From contig NZ_MSXV01000050.1 in the NCBI RefSeq assembly GCF_001945395.1, positions 1 through 64,000 of the forward strand: a DNA stretch of 64,000 nt, in the 5' to 3' direction. Of the stretch, positions 9,703-18,258 are shown in pieces. The position numbers and the translations under genes are program-made. Below the pieces are notes generated by a model, which did not search any database, was not told the DNA's origin, and saw nothing but the letters and a program-made list of their open reading frames with translations. Position 1 is the stretch's first letter; every line of letters starts with the position of its first letter. This DNA comes from Pseudomonas sp. PA15(2017). Lineage in GTDB: Bacteria; Pseudomonadota; Gammaproteobacteria; Pseudomonadales; Pseudomonadaceae.

Positions 9703-11024
9703 GGACGAAACAACGCCGCGGCGGCTGACGGATTGGAAGGCAGGTAGAAATGAATGTAGGACGCGGTCAGGCGCCCGAGTCGGAACACCGCCTCGCTGAC
9801 CGGCTTGTCATTCGGGCAGTCCCCACGGGCCAGCGGCTGCAGCGCAGAGTCCAGGCGCGAGTGGTGATAACTATGCCCGCGCAGTACCCCCTCGGGCAGT
9901 TCGACACGCTGCAGGGCCAGGGCGACCAGGCGCTTCTGCATCCGCGCGTGGCCAGGCAGCAGGCCGGCCAGGTCAGCGTGCTCGCCAGCGACATCGCTCA
10001 GCGACTCGAGCAGATAAAGCATGCCGCCGCACTCGGCGAGCAGCGGCTTGCCGGTCTGCTGATGGGCCTTGATCGCCTCGATCATCGGCCGATTGGCGGC
10101 CAGCGCCTGCAGATGCAACTCCGGGTAGCCGCCTGGCAGGTAGAGGCTGTCCACCTCGGGCAGCGCCTCGTCGGTCAGCGGGCTGAAGAACGTCAGCGTC
10201 GCACCCATCTGCTCGAGCAGGTCGAGATTGGCCTGGTAGATGAACGCGAAGGACGCATCGAAGGCCACGCCGATGCGTACGCCAGCGAGCAGCGGCGCCA
10301 GCGGCTCTATCGAGGGTGCGGCGAAGGTCACCGGCGGCGGCAGCGTGATCGACGCCGTCTGCTCCAGGGCATCGGCCGCGGTATCCAGGCGCATATCGAG
10401 GTCGGCAAGTTCGCCAGCCTGCACCAGGCCGAGGTGCCGGCTGGGCAGCTCGATGGCCGCACTGCGTGGCAACGAGCCATACCAGCGGATCGAAGCCGGC
10501 AGGCTGTCACGGATAAGATCGTTATGGCGCCCCGGATTGACGCGGTTGCCGAGCACACCGGAAAACGGCAGGTCAGGCTGGTAGCTGGCCAGGCCGACGG
10601 CCAGGGCGCCGAAGGTCTGGGCCATGGCCGAACCATCGATCACCCCGAGCACCGGCACACCGAAACGGCGCGCCAGATCAGCCGCCGACGGCGAGCCGTC
10701 GAACAGCCCCATCACGCCCTCGATCAGAATCAGATCGGCCTCGCCAGCGGCTTCCCAGAGCAGGCGGCGGCTCTCGGCTTCACCGACCATCCACAGGTCC
10801 AGCTGATAGACCGGGTTGCCGCTGGCGCGAGAAAGAATCATCGGGTCGAGAAAGTCCGGCCCACACTTGAACACCCGTACCCGCTTGCCTTGCCGGGTGT
10901 GCAGGCGCGCCAGGGCAGCGGTGACGGTGGTCTTGCCCTGCCCCGAGGCGGGCGCGGCGATCACCAGGGCCGGGCACTGCCGTGGCGCCCCAGACTCGGC
11001 GGAAAGCGCATCTGTCGTGCTCAA
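9699..11024 (-). CDS. cobB: Cobyrinate / hydrogenobyrinic acid a,c-diamide synthase
   Basis: ATP- and glutamine-dependent amidation of the a and c side chains of the corrin ring. The 441-residue protein begins with the ATP-binding segment APASGQGKTTVTAALARL, then FKCGPDFLDPM. The C-terminal amidotransferase half has the nucleophile Cys in LAECGGMLYL and GHSYHHS near the end. The start ATG overlaps the cobO stop by four bases. Whether the substrate is hydrogenobyrinic or cobyrinic acid depends on ring-pathway genes outside this window. BluB suggests the aerobic route. Confidence 0.94.
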   Translation of the reverse strand: MSTTDALSAESGAPRQCPALVIAAPASGQGKTTVTAALARLHTRQGKRVRVFKCGPDFLDPMILSRASGNPVYQLDLWMVGEAESRRLLWEAAGEADLILIEGVMGLFDGSPSAADLARRFGVPVLGVIDGSAMAQTFGALAVGLASYQPDLPFSGVLGNRVNPGRHNDLIRDSLPASIRWYGSLPRSAAIELPSRHLGLVQAGELADLDMRLDTAADALEQTASITLPPPVTFAAPSIEPLAPLLAGVRIGVAFDASFAFIYQANLDLLEQMGATLTFFSPLTDEALPEVDSLYLPGGYPELHLQALAANRPMIEAIKAHQQTGKPLLAECGGMLYLLESLSDVAGEHADLAGLLPGHARMQKRLVALALQRVELPEGVLRGHSYHHSRLDSALQPLARGDCPNDKPVSEAVFRLGRLTASYIHFYLPSNPSAAAALFRP

Positions 11025-11656
11025 AATTCCACGCCCTTCTGCGCCTTCACACCGGCCTTGAAGGCGTGTTTGACCAGGGTCATTTCGGTCACCGTATCGG
11101 CCGCTTCGAGCAGGGCCGGCGGTGCGCCACGACCGGTCACGACAACGTGCTGCAGTTCGGGGCGCGACTCGATGTCGCGAAGCACCACGTCTACGTCCAG
11201 GTAGCCGTGCTTGAGCGCGATGTTCAACTCGTCCAGCACCACCAGCGCGATCTGCGGGTCGTTCAGCAGTTGCCTGGCAACATCCCAGGCCAGGCGTGCC
11301 TTCTCGATATCGCGTTGGCGATCCTGGGTATCCCAGGTATAGCCCTCGCCCATCACGTGGTAGCTGACTTCATCGGGAAAGCGGCGGAAGAAGTGCTCTT
11401 CGCCGGTGGCCATGCCACCCTTGATGAACTGCACCACGCCCACCTTCAGGCCATGGCCGAGCGCGCGAGCAACCATGCCGAAGGCCGAACTGCTCTTGCC
11501 CTTGCCATTGCCGCTGTGTACCAGCAGCAAGCCGTATTCGTTCTGGGCCTGGGCGATCTTTTCGTCCATCAGCGCCTTCTTGCGCGCCATGCGGGCGTTA
11601 TGGCGCGCGTCGCGCTCGGCCGACTCGCGGCTGGGGGATGGGGTCGATTCGCTCAT
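11021..11656 (-). CDS. cobO: Cob(I)yrinic acid a,c-diamide adenosyltransferase
   Basis: Transfers the 5'-deoxyadenosyl group of ATP to the corrinoid cobalt (BtuR/CobA family). The protein is 211 residues, with the P-loop VHSGNGKGKSSSAFG near residue 45, VGVVQFIKGG after it, and VLDELNIALKHGY near residue 145. I chose the ATG at 11656 (MSESTPSPS) because AGGAG precedes it at normal spacing. The frame continues upstream only into riboswitch-linked leader. It is the first gene of the ten-gene operon. Confidence 0.94.
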   Translation of the reverse strand: MSESTPSPSRESAERDARHNARMARKKALMDEKIAQAQNEYGLLLVHSGNGKGKSSSAFGMVARALGHGLKVGVVQFIKGGMATGEEHFFRRFPDEVSYHVMGEGYTWDTQDRQRDIEKARLAWDVARQLLNDPQIALVVLDELNIALKHGYLDVDVVLRDIESRPELQHVVVTGRGAPPALLEAADTVTEMTLVKHAFKAGVKAQKGVEF

Positions 11657-11800
11657 GGGATCTCCTCGGCGCCAGCAAGCTCGCGCAGTTCGGGCAGGTA
11701 TCGGTGCCCGACGATAAAAACGATCACGCAGGAGCAGGCAGGGGCTGGCCCAGGGGCCGCGCACCGGCCGCGCCCACCGCGCAACCTAAGGAAAAAGCGA

Positions 11801-12003
11801 CAGGCCGGTCTCCGGGCTCACGAGTGCCGCGTTCACAGAACACGACGAACCACGCCGCCTTCCCGCATCTAAGATACAGTGGCCAGAAGCATGGTTGGGC
11901 TCGTTTACCGTTGCGGGGGCAGCGTCGGCATTGCTCGCTTGGCGGCGGCGCACCGACTTCCCAGTTTCACCCCCGGCCGAGACCGGGGACACCTGAAGCA
12001 GGT
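11801..12003 (-). ncRNA. Cobalamin riboswitch (leader of cobO operon)
   Basis: Read on the minus strand, the leader carries the conserved blocks of the B12 riboswitch in order: CAGGTGTCC near 11992, GTGAAACTGGGAAGTCGGTG around 11950-11970, CGCTGCCCCCGCAACGGTAA, then GCCACTG near 11880, GGGAAGGCGG, and the B12 box GAGCCCGGAGACCGGCC at 11803-11819. It lies 145 bases upstream of the cobO start. In this class adenosylcobalamin binding lowers expression of the downstream genes. The blocks are seen directly. Whether the switch acts on termination or translation is not resolved. Confidence 0.93.
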
Positions 12004-12008
12004 CGCAA

Positions 12009-12037
12009 AGGGTAAGGACTGACGGCATAAGCGTCAA
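12009..12037 (-). promoter_or_regulatory. Candidate sigma70 promoter for the cobalamin operon
   Basis: On the minus strand TTGACG (12032-12037) is separated by 17 bases from TACCCT (12009-12014), placing the transcription start a few bases before the first conserved riboswitch block. The -35 is good and the -10 is weak, so the call rests partly on position. Confidence 0.5.
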
Positions 12038-12079
12038 TCGAAGAGTCAGCCATGTAGCGCGGCCATGGGCAACGACAGC

Positions 12080-12607
12080 TCAAGGATGGCTGGCAAGCTC
12101 TACCGGGAAAACGCGCTTGGCTTCGATATAGGTGCGCTGCCAATAACTGTTGCCGAGGCTGTCCAGGCGGACGGTGCCGCCCGAAGACGGCGCATGCACG
12201 AAGCGACCTTCGCCGACGTAGATGCCGGCGTGGCTGACCTGCCGGCCACCGCTGGTGGCGAAGAACACCAGGTCACCACTGCGCAAGGAATCACGGCCAA
12301 TGGTCGGTGCACGCATGCTGATCAGCTCGCGGGTCGAGCGTGGCAGGCTGATGCCGGCGGCATCACGGTAGACGTAGCCGATCAGGCCGCTGCAATCGAA
12401 ACCGCTGTCCGGCGTGTTGCCGCCGTAGCGATAAGGAGTGCCCACCAGGCCGAGCGCGCGAAACAGCACATCATCCGCGCCACCTTGGTAAGCACCAGGC
12501 GCGGGCATGGCGACGACAGGTTGTGGAGCAGGTGCGGGCGCACGGCTGGAACAGGCACTGAGCAGTGCCGCGAGCAAGAGGAAGGCGATGCGGATGGTGG
12601 CAGTCAT
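12080..12607 (-). CDS. NlpC/P60 family lipoprotein (cell-wall endopeptidase)
   Basis: A 175-residue predicted lipoprotein. The lipobox LLSAC puts the lipidated Cys at residue 19. The C40 peptidase domain fills the rest: catalytic C72 in FDCSGLIGY, H126 in SHAGIYVGEG and H138 in RFVHAP. Such enzymes cut D-Glu-diaminopimelate bonds in peptidoglycan peptides, and lipidation would place it in the periplasmic leaflet of a membrane. A paralogue is encoded immediately upstream on the same strand (12743-13378). The 135-base gap between them allows separate promoters. Confidence 0.9.
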   Translation of the reverse strand: MTATIRIAFLLLAALLSACSSRAPAPAPQPVVAMPAPGAYQGGADDVLFRALGLVGTPYRYGGNTPDSGFDCSGLIGYVYRDAAGISLPRSTRELISMRAPTIGRDSLRSGDLVFFATSGGRQVSHAGIYVGEGRFVHAPSSGGTVRLDSLGNSYWQRTYIEAKRVFPVELASHP

Positions 12608-12742
12608 GGACGGACGATCCTGGAGCCTGAATGCGCCCTACTCTGCCGCGTTCGCAACTGCAGTGCAAGCTTTAGCTTTATGCTGCAGTCACTTGAAAAC
12701 ATTCAAATTGTTGCCTGACCGATGCGATCAGGCAACGTTTTA

Positions 12743-13378
12743 TCAATGCTCGGAGGCCAGATGCTCGGTCGGCGCCAGCGCCAGGACGCGCTTGGCTTCG
12801 ATGAATGTGCGCTTCCAGTAGCCATCATCCAGGCTGTCGATGCGCACGCCACCGCTGCGGCTGCTGGAGGAATGGATGAACTGATCGTCGCCCAGGTAAA
12901 TGCCCGCATGGCTGACGCGGCCACGGCCAGCAGTGCTGAAGAACACCAGATCACCCGGCTCGAGCGCCTTGCGCTCGACCAACGGGGCATCGATGTTGAT
13001 CATGTCGCGGGTCGAGCGTGGCAGTTCCATGCCCAGCTCCTCGCGGAACAGATAACCGATGAAGCCACTGCAGTCGAACCCGGTCTTCACCGAGCTGCCA
13101 CCGAAACGGTAACGGGTGCCGATCAGAGAGATGCCCTTCTCCAGCACGCTATCGGCCAGTTGCGGCAGCTCATAGGGTGCGTGACCGACAAACTCGGCAG
13201 CGGCGCCGTCTGCACCGGCGTCGGCCTGATCGAGAACGGGCGCGGCGACTACTGGCCTGGCAGGCAAGGAAGCCTGAGCCGGCGACGCATCGATCTGGGA
13301 TTGTGGAACATGGTTAACGCAGGCGGCGAGAACCATTGTGAGTGCGAGAGGCACGAGGGGTGCGAAGCGTTGGCGCAT
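12743..13378 (-). CDS. NlpC/P60 family lipoprotein, second paralogue
   Basis: A 211-residue lipoprotein with lipobox VLAAC (C20), a Pro/Ala-rich linker to about residue 60, then a C40 peptidase domain. The catalytic residues C103 (FDCSGFIGY), H157 (SHAGIYLGDD) and H169 (FIHSS) are all present. The domain is closely similar to the neighbouring 175-residue lipoprotein, which suggests tandem duplication, but its linker is longer. The ATG at 13378 was chosen. A GTG two codons earlier is possible. Probable peptidoglycan endopeptidase at a membrane surface. Confidence 0.9.
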   Translation of the reverse strand: MRQRFAPLVPLALTMVLAACVNHVPQSQIDASPAQASLPARPVVAAPVLDQADAGADGAAAEFVGHAPYELPQLADSVLEKGISLIGTRYRFGGSSVKTGFDCSGFIGYLFREELGMELPRSTRDMINIDAPLVERKALEPGDLVFFSTAGRGRVSHAGIYLGDDQFIHSSSSRSGGVRIDSLDDGYWKRTFIEAKRVLALAPTEHLASEH

Positions 13379-13432
13379 GGGCACGACCGTGGCATGAAAA
13401 ATGAACAGCCGCGACTATGCCCACTAACGAGA

Positions 13433-14212
13433 TCATTTGCAAATATTATGATCAGCAATGTGACTCAGTAGTTCAGGGAAAACATCTAAGGCCCGTTCTT
13501 CCAGCCTGAAATCAACCAGTGCGCTGACTTGCGTATGCGACAAATTGACCTCGACCGTGACCTTGCCCGAACGGCGTGCCTGCATCAACGGCTCGGCTAT
13601 ATAAGGGAAGCTGGCGCTGGTCCCGACGCTGATCACCAGGTCGAAGCCCTGCCGCAATTGCCCATATAGACGCTCCACGGCCAATGGCGGCAGTCGCTCG
13701 CCGAACAACACCACAGGTGGCCGTAACACCCCGCCGCAGGTCACGCACCGTGGTGGCAGGGGCCGTTGTAGATGCTCGCCCAACCGCTCGTCGGTTTCCC
13801 GGCAAACCTGGCAATGCAGGGGCGACAGTTCACCGTGAATCTCGATCAGTCGATCCGCAGGACTGCCAGCCAGGCGATGATAGCCGTCGATGTTCTGGGT
13901 CAGCACCCAGCAATCCGGCTTGAGCGTCTGCAGTTCGGCTATCGCCCGGTGGGCCGCATTGGGCTGGGCGCCCAGGCAGGCGCTGCCGAGCTGCGCCAGG
14001 TACTTCCAGCACAGCGCCGGATCGTGGCGCAGCATGTCGCCGGACATCGCTACTTCGATCGGCACGCCATCATCGGTGTGGTCGTTGTAGAGGCCGCCGA
14101 TGCCACGGTAGGTCGGCAAGCCGGAATCCGCGGAAATTCCCGCCCCAGTGATGATCAGGATGCGCTGCGCTTCGATGAACGCCGAAACCAGGCGCTGCAG
14201 TTGCGCTGCCAT
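13433..14212 (-). CDS. Sir2-family NAD-dependent protein deacylase (sirtuin)
   Basis: A 259-residue sirtuin. The NAD-binding segment ITGAGISADSGLPTYRG is near residue 20, TQNIDGYHRLAG is the second NAD motif, and the catalytic His is in IEIHGELS. The four zinc cysteines are in HCQVC and RCVTCGG. The enzyme would remove acyl groups from protein lysines with NAD consumption. Its ATG shares one base with the stop of the upstream glycosylase-like gene (TGATG), indicating translational coupling. The frame is open further upstream, but that part overlaps the preceding gene. Confidence 0.92.
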   Translation of the reverse strand: MAAQLQRLVSAFIEAQRILIITGAGISADSGLPTYRGIGGLYNDHTDDGVPIEVAMSGDMLRHDPALCWKYLAQLGSACLGAQPNAAHRAIAELQTLKPDCWVLTQNIDGYHRLAGSPADRLIEIHGELSPLHCQVCRETDERLGEHLQRPLPPRCVTCGGVLRPPVVLFGERLPPLAVERLYGQLRQGFDLVISVGTSASFPYIAEPLMQARRSGKVTVEVNLSHTQVSALVDFRLEERALDVFPELLSHIADHNICK

Positions 14213-14931
14213 CAATGGTTGACCGTGTGCGCCAGCATCACTGAAAGCTGGCACATCGGTCTGCCGCTTTCTGCATGCCACTGATTGAAGGCGGCCTGCA
14301 CCGCCGCCCGGTCGCGCTGGCTGTTGGGCACCTTGTCGATGATCTTCTGGGCTTTGAGGGCAGCGACCATGTCATCGCTGGGGATGAAGGTGTCCTTGCC
14401 GACCATGCGCAGGAAACGCGGCGCGGAAAGTCCGCCCAACTGGCTGCCCTGCTTGGCCAGCCAGTGCCAGAGACCGACGATATCGGTCACCGGCCAATCA
14501 GCGATCAACCCGCCAAAGGCAAGACCAGGCTTCGGCGCGCTGGCCTTCGCGGCAGCGGCAGGCCCGCTCAGCGCACCACGCTCCACGTCGAGAATGAACT
14601 GCGCATTGCGCGGCACGCTCTTGAGCTTGCCCAGATGGCGAATCAGCCGCGCATCCTGCATCAGCCGCTCCAGGCGCTCGCCGCCCATCAGCACGACCTT
14701 TTCCGGATCGAAGCCGAAGAACACTTCCTCGAAGGCCGGCCACTTGGCATCGACCAGGCTGTGTTTGAGGCCAGCCCGGAATATGCGCAGGCTCATGATC
14801 GACAGGTAGCGATCATTGCCCAGCGCCCGTAGCTTCTTGTCGGAGACGGGCTGCGGCAGGCGCGCCTCGAGTGCCTGGAGCGAGCCGAAACGGTTCACGC
14901 AGTATTCATGCAGCCATCGATAATCGTGCAT
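14212..14931 (-). CDS. Divergent DNA-3-methyladenine glycosylase I-like protein
   Basis: A 239-residue protein whose middle part resembles the Tag/TagI family: FGFDPEKVVLMGGERLERL, then DARLIRHLGKLKSVPRNAQF. That places it in the helix-hairpin-helix glycosylase superfamily. By eye it lacks the N-terminal Cys/His zinc residues of Tag, and the position of the catalytic Glu reads Arg (LRIFRAGLKH), so catalysis as a standard 3-methyladenine glycosylase is doubtful. It is coupled to the sirtuin gene by a one-base overlap. The family assignment is moderately certain. The activity is not. Confidence 0.68.
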   Translation of the reverse strand: MHDYRWLHEYCVNRFGSLQALEARLPQPVSDKKLRALGNDRYLSIMSLRIFRAGLKHSLVDAKWPAFEEVFFGFDPEKVVLMGGERLERLMQDARLIRHLGKLKSVPRNAQFILDVERGALSGPAAAAKASAPKPGLAFGGLIADWPVTDIVGLWHWLAKQGSQLGGLSAPRFLRMVGKDTFIPSDDMVAALKAQKIIDKVPNSQRDRAAVQAAFNQWHAESGRPMCQLSVMLAHTVNH

Positions 14932-14954
14932 CGCTTGGGGTCAGCCCTCGAAAG

Positions 14955-15779
14955 TTACAGGTTCATTACGTTCAGAAAGCGCGGCGTGGCCTGTTCGTCG
15001 ATCTTCAGGCTGGTGAAATCGAACAGGTTGCGGTCCGCCAGTTGCGACGGCACCACGTTCTGCAGGGCGCGGAACATGATCTCGGTACGCCCCGGCGACT
15101 TGCGTTCCCATTCCTGCAGCATGTCCTTGACCACCTGGCGCTGCAGGTTTTCCTGGGAGCCGCACAGGTTGCACGGGATGATCGGAAATTCCTTGAGCGT
15201 GCTGTAGGCCTCTATGTCAGCCTCACTGCAGTAGGCCAGCGGGCGAATCACCACGTTGCGGCCATCGTCGGCACGCAGCTTGGGCGGCATGGCCTTGAGC
15301 GTGCCGCCGTAGAACATGTTGAGAAAGAAGGTTTCGAGAATGTCGTCACGGTGGTGACCGAGGGCCATCTTGGTCGCGCCGATCTCGTCGGCAAAGGTGT
15401 ACAGCGTGCCGCGGCGCAGACGCGAGCACAGCGAGCAGGTGGTCTTGCCTTCCGGGATCTTTTCCTTGACCACGGAATAGGTGTCCTTCTCGACGATGTG
15501 GTACGCCACACCGATGGATTCCAGGTAGGCCGGCAGCACGTGCTCGGGGAAGCCGGGCTGCTTCTGATCCATGTTCACCGCAACGATCTCGAATTTGATC
15601 GGCGCGACCTTCTGCAGGTGCAGCAGGATGTCGAGCATGGTGTAGCTGTCCTTGCCACCGGACAGACAGACCATGACCTTGTCGCCCTCCTCGATCATGT
15701 TGAAGTCGGCGATGGCCTCGCCGGCCTGACGACGCAGGCGTTTTTGCAGTTTGTTCTGATTGACCGAGAGGGTGCCCAT
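14955..15779 (-). CDS. ttcA: tRNA 2-thiocytidine(32) synthetase
   Basis: Inserts sulfur at cytidine 32 of certain tRNAs, using ATP and an iron-sulfur cluster. The 274-residue protein has the PP-loop [12 protein letters not shown] near residue 40. The cluster cysteines are visible in [10 protein letters not shown] and CNLCGSQ. The ATG at 15779 ([10 protein letters not shown]) gives the family N-terminus and is preferred over one 39 bases upstream. It is separated from the J-domain gene on the other strand by about 140 bases that must hold both promoters. Confidence 0.95.
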   Translation of the reverse strand: MGTLSVNQNKLQKRLRRQAGEAIADFNMIEEGDKVMVCLSGGKDSYTMLDILLHLQKVAPIKFEIVAVNMDQKQPGFPEHVLPAYLESIGVAYHIVEKDTYSVVKEKIPEGKTTCSLCSRLRRGTLYTFADEIGATKMALGHHRDDILETFFLNMFYGGTLKAMPPKLRADDGRNVVIRPLAYCSEADIEAYSTLKEFPIIPCNLCGSQENLQRQVVKDMLQEWERKSPGRTEIMFRALQNVVPSQLADRNLFDFTSLKIDEQATPRFLNVMNL

Positions 15780-15921
15780 GGCGCGCAGGAATCCGCTATA
15801 AGTACTGAGGCCGCGCATTTTACCCAGAAAACGGGGCGCACCCCAGCTACAAAACAGCTAACCGTCGGCATGCCGACGAAACCAGCCAGCAACGCACCTT
15901 CTCATCGACCAAGGAAAGCCG

Positions 15922-16500
15922 ATGAACCAGGAAACCTTACCCGGCAGCCGGCTGCTCGATTTGCTGGAGGCCGCACCCGAAGGGCTCTCCGAGTACGAAC
16001 TGATGCTGCGCCTGAGCCGCTGGCAGGGCCGTGACGAGCGCCTGCCCAGCGATACCCTGGAACTGTTTCGCAGCCACTTCCTGCTCTTCCACACGCTGTA
16101 TCGGCTGCGCGATGAACTACACGCCGAGCGCCGCGCATCGCTACAGATCAGCCCGTTATGCATCCGCCTGCTGCCTTATCAGGCTGCGCAGAGCGCCTTG
16201 AGCGAACCGGAACCGCTGCGCGAGTATTATCTCGATCTCACCCATTTGCACGACACTGGCGCTGAGGATGTCGAGCAGATGCTCGGCGCCTTTTGGGTGC
16301 GCCTGCACGGGGCCGAAGATCGGCAGCAGGCCCTAGCGGCGCTGGAGTTCGACGAGCAGGCTGGCGAGCTCGATCTGGGCGTCATCCGCCAGCGCTACCG
16401 GCAGTTGGTGAGCGTTCATCACCCGGACCGAGGCGGTTGCACGCAGCGCCTGCAGCGCATCAACAGCGCCATGGAAACGCTGCAGCGTTACTACCGCTGA
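15922..16500 (+). CDS. DnaJ-related protein with C-terminal J domain
   Basis: A 192-residue cytoplasmic protein. The first about 130 residues match the DNA-J-related N-terminal domain as I recall it (DLLEAAPEGLSEYELMLRLS, then LFRSHFLLFHTLYRLRDEL). The C-terminal about 55 residues form a short J domain with the HPD tripeptide in HHPDRGGCTQRLQRIN. J domains stimulate Hsp70 ATPase, so it is a likely co-chaperone of DnaK or a paralogue. The client is unknown. It stands alone, divergent from ttcA. Confidence 0.85.
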   Translation: MNQETLPGSRLLDLLEAAPEGLSEYELMLRLSRWQGRDERLPSDTLELFRSHFLLFHTLYRLRDELHAERRASLQISPLCIRLLPYQAAQSALSEPEPLREYYLDLTHLHDTGAEDVEQMLGAFWVRLHGAEDRQQALAALEFDEQAGELDLGVIRQRYRQLVSVHHPDRGGCTQRLQRINSAMETLQRYYR

Positions 16501-16507
16501 GAACCGG

Positions 16508-16640
16508 CTCATCATCTTTCAGCCCAGGCTCGCCCCTTTTTGTAGCCGAGTGGCGAGAGCGGCCGCAACCGATCCACTGTGGGAGCGCGCCATGCGCGCA
16601 AAAATCGCTGGCCTGGACTGGGTGCCCCGCCCGCTCCCAC
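16508..16640. repeat. Dispersed intergenic repeat, family B copy 1
   Basis: A 133-base element opening with CTTTCAGCCCAGGCTCGCC and containing the REP-like segment CTGTGGGAGCGCGCCATGCG, ending at GCTCCCAC. A second diverged copy of the same order is at 50150-50277. It fills most of the gap between the J-domain gene and the SprT-like gene. Confidence 0.7.
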
Positions 16641-16794
16641 GGATGCTGCGCCGATAACCGCTACTGCCTCGCAGTTGCCGCTTGAGACGAATAAATATCT
16701 TGAACAGCCCTGAGGCCACCGCTCGGCTTATGGCCCTGCAGCGGGCGCCTATCTGCGGCATAATCGGCGCCAGTGTCCCGCCTTCGAAGCCGTC

Positions 16795-17289
16795 ATGCCC
16801 GATCAGATCCACGCCCGCGTCGAAGCCTGTTACCAGCAGGCGGAAACCTTTTTCAAGCGGTGCTTCGCCCGCCCGCAGGTGAGCTTCAAGCTACGCGGGC
16901 AAAAAGCTGGCGTGGCGCATCTCACCGAAAACAAGCTGCGCTTCAACCCGCAGCTGTATCGCGAGAATCAGGAAGACTTCCTGCGCCAGACCGTAGCCCA
17001 CGAAGTGGCCCACCTGATCGCCCACCAGCTGTTCGGCCTGAGCATCCAGCCCCACGGCGAGGAATGGCAGTTGATCATGCGCGGCGTCTACGAACTACCG
17101 CCACACCGCTGCCATACTTATGACGTGAAGCGCCGCCAGGTCAGCCGGTTCATCTACCGATGCCAGTGCCCGCAAGGCGAGTTTCCGTTCTCCGCCCAGC
17201 GCCACGCACTGGTGGCCAAGGGGCGCCGCTACTTCTGCCGGCGCTGCAAGATCACCCTGCTGTTCACTGGCGAACAACGCGTCGAGTAG
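16795..17289 (+). CDS. SprT-family zinc metalloprotease-like protein
   Basis: A 164-residue protein with the metal-binding helix VAHEVAHLIAHQ (HExxH) near residue 68 and a C-terminal zinc-ribbon-like part with Cys in YRCQCPQG and FCRRCKITLLF. SprT-like proteins are related to the Spartan protease that digests DNA-protein crosslinks. The bacterial function is poorly known. Length and motif order match the SprT family. It is not clearly in an operon. Confidence 0.9.
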   Translation: MPDQIHARVEACYQQAETFFKRCFARPQVSFKLRGQKAGVAHLTENKLRFNPQLYRENQEDFLRQTVAHEVAHLIAHQLFGLSIQPHGEEWQLIMRGVYELPPHRCHTYDVKRRQVSRFIYRCQCPQGEFPFSAQRHALVAKGRRYFCRRCKITLLFTGEQRVE

Positions 17290-17291
17290 CC

Positions 17292-18179
17292 TCAGCCCTG
17301 CAGGCGCTGGAAGGCGCGCAGCAGTGCTTGGCTGAGATCCACGCTGGAGAATTTGGTGAGCACATCGTTGGCACCCACCAAGCGGGCCTTCTCGGTGTTC
17401 ATGGTGCTATCCAGCGAGGTATGCAACAGAACGTAGGTCTCGCCAAGCTCGGCATCCTTGCGAATCTGCTGGACCAGAGCATAGCCATCCATCTCCGGCA
17501 TTTCGATGTCCGAGACCAGTACCTCGATGGGCCGCCCCTCCTTTCTCGCCACACGTAGCACCTCGAAAGCACTGGCTGCACTGCGCACGGCCTGGCAATC
17601 GAGATCGAGCTTGCGAAGGGTGATCAGGGTCTGCTGCAGCGCCACCTGGGAATCGTCGACGACCAACACGCGCCGCCCCTGCAGCAATTGTCGCTCAGCC
17701 GGGGTAAGCAATTGCTCGCTGACTTCTTCGAGCGGCGCTGGGGCGATTTCATGCAGCACTTTCTCGATATCCAGAATCTGCACGATGACCCCATCGATCT
17801 GCGTCACGCCGGTAATGAACGCACGCGTGCCGGCCCCCGAAGGTGGCGGACGCACGTCGCGGGTCGAGCACTGCACGATACGCTCGACGCTGTGCACGTG
17901 CAGGCCCTGCCGCGAGCGGCTCAGCTCGGTGACGATCAGGCAACCTACGCCGGCATCGCTGCCGCCGCGCTCGCCGATCGCCCGGGCCAGGTCGATCACC
18001 GTAAGCGCAGAGCCACGCAAGGTTGCGACACCAAGCACATGGGGGTGTCGGCTAGGCATCTTGGTCAAGGCGGGACAGGGAATGATCTCGTTGACCTTGA
18101 GCAGATTGATGCCCAGGAGGCGGCCGTTGTGCAAACGAAATAGCAACAGCGACAGCGCGTCGCCGAGCACCATGTTCAT
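17292..18179 (-). CDS. CheV-type chemotaxis coupling protein (CheW-REC)
   Basis: A 295-residue two-domain protein. The CheW-like domain occupies about residues 5-155 (INLLKVNEIIPCPALTKMP, then VIDLARAIGERGG). The response-regulator domain follows from about residue 170, with VLVVDDSQ, the phosphorylatable Asp in SDIEMPEMDG, and downstream Thr/Ser and Lys (LLHTS, LTKF) intact. CheV proteins link chemoreceptors to CheA and tune signalling through phosphorylation. The ATG at 18179 follows GATGGGGAAATACGGGT. An ATG two codons later is possible. Convergent with the SprT-like gene, two bases apart. Confidence 0.9.
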   Translation of the reverse strand: MNMVLGDALSLLLFRLHNGRLLGINLLKVNEIIPCPALTKMPSRHPHVLGVATLRGSALTVIDLARAIGERGGSDAGVGCLIVTELSRSRQGLHVHSVERIVQCSTRDVRPPPSGAGTRAFITGVTQIDGVIVQILDIEKVLHEIAPAPLEEVSEQLLTPAERQLLQGRRVLVVDDSQVALQQTLITLRKLDLDCQAVRSAASAFEVLRVARKEGRPIEVLVSDIEMPEMDGYALVQQIRKDAELGETYVLLHTSLDSTMNTEKARLVGANDVLTKFSSVDLSQALLRAFQRLQG

Positions 18180-18258
18180 ACCCGTATTTCCCCATCCATC
18201 AAAAGCTAAAAAGTGGCCCGGCGGCATGGCGCCCGGCTCATTGCGCCAAGGCAGGCGG

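Noticed and set aside
8110..9747. A 545-codon plus-strand open frame opposite cbiB and bluB
   Set aside because: Antisense shadow. The minus-strand genes carry family motifs and overlapping start/stop junctions.
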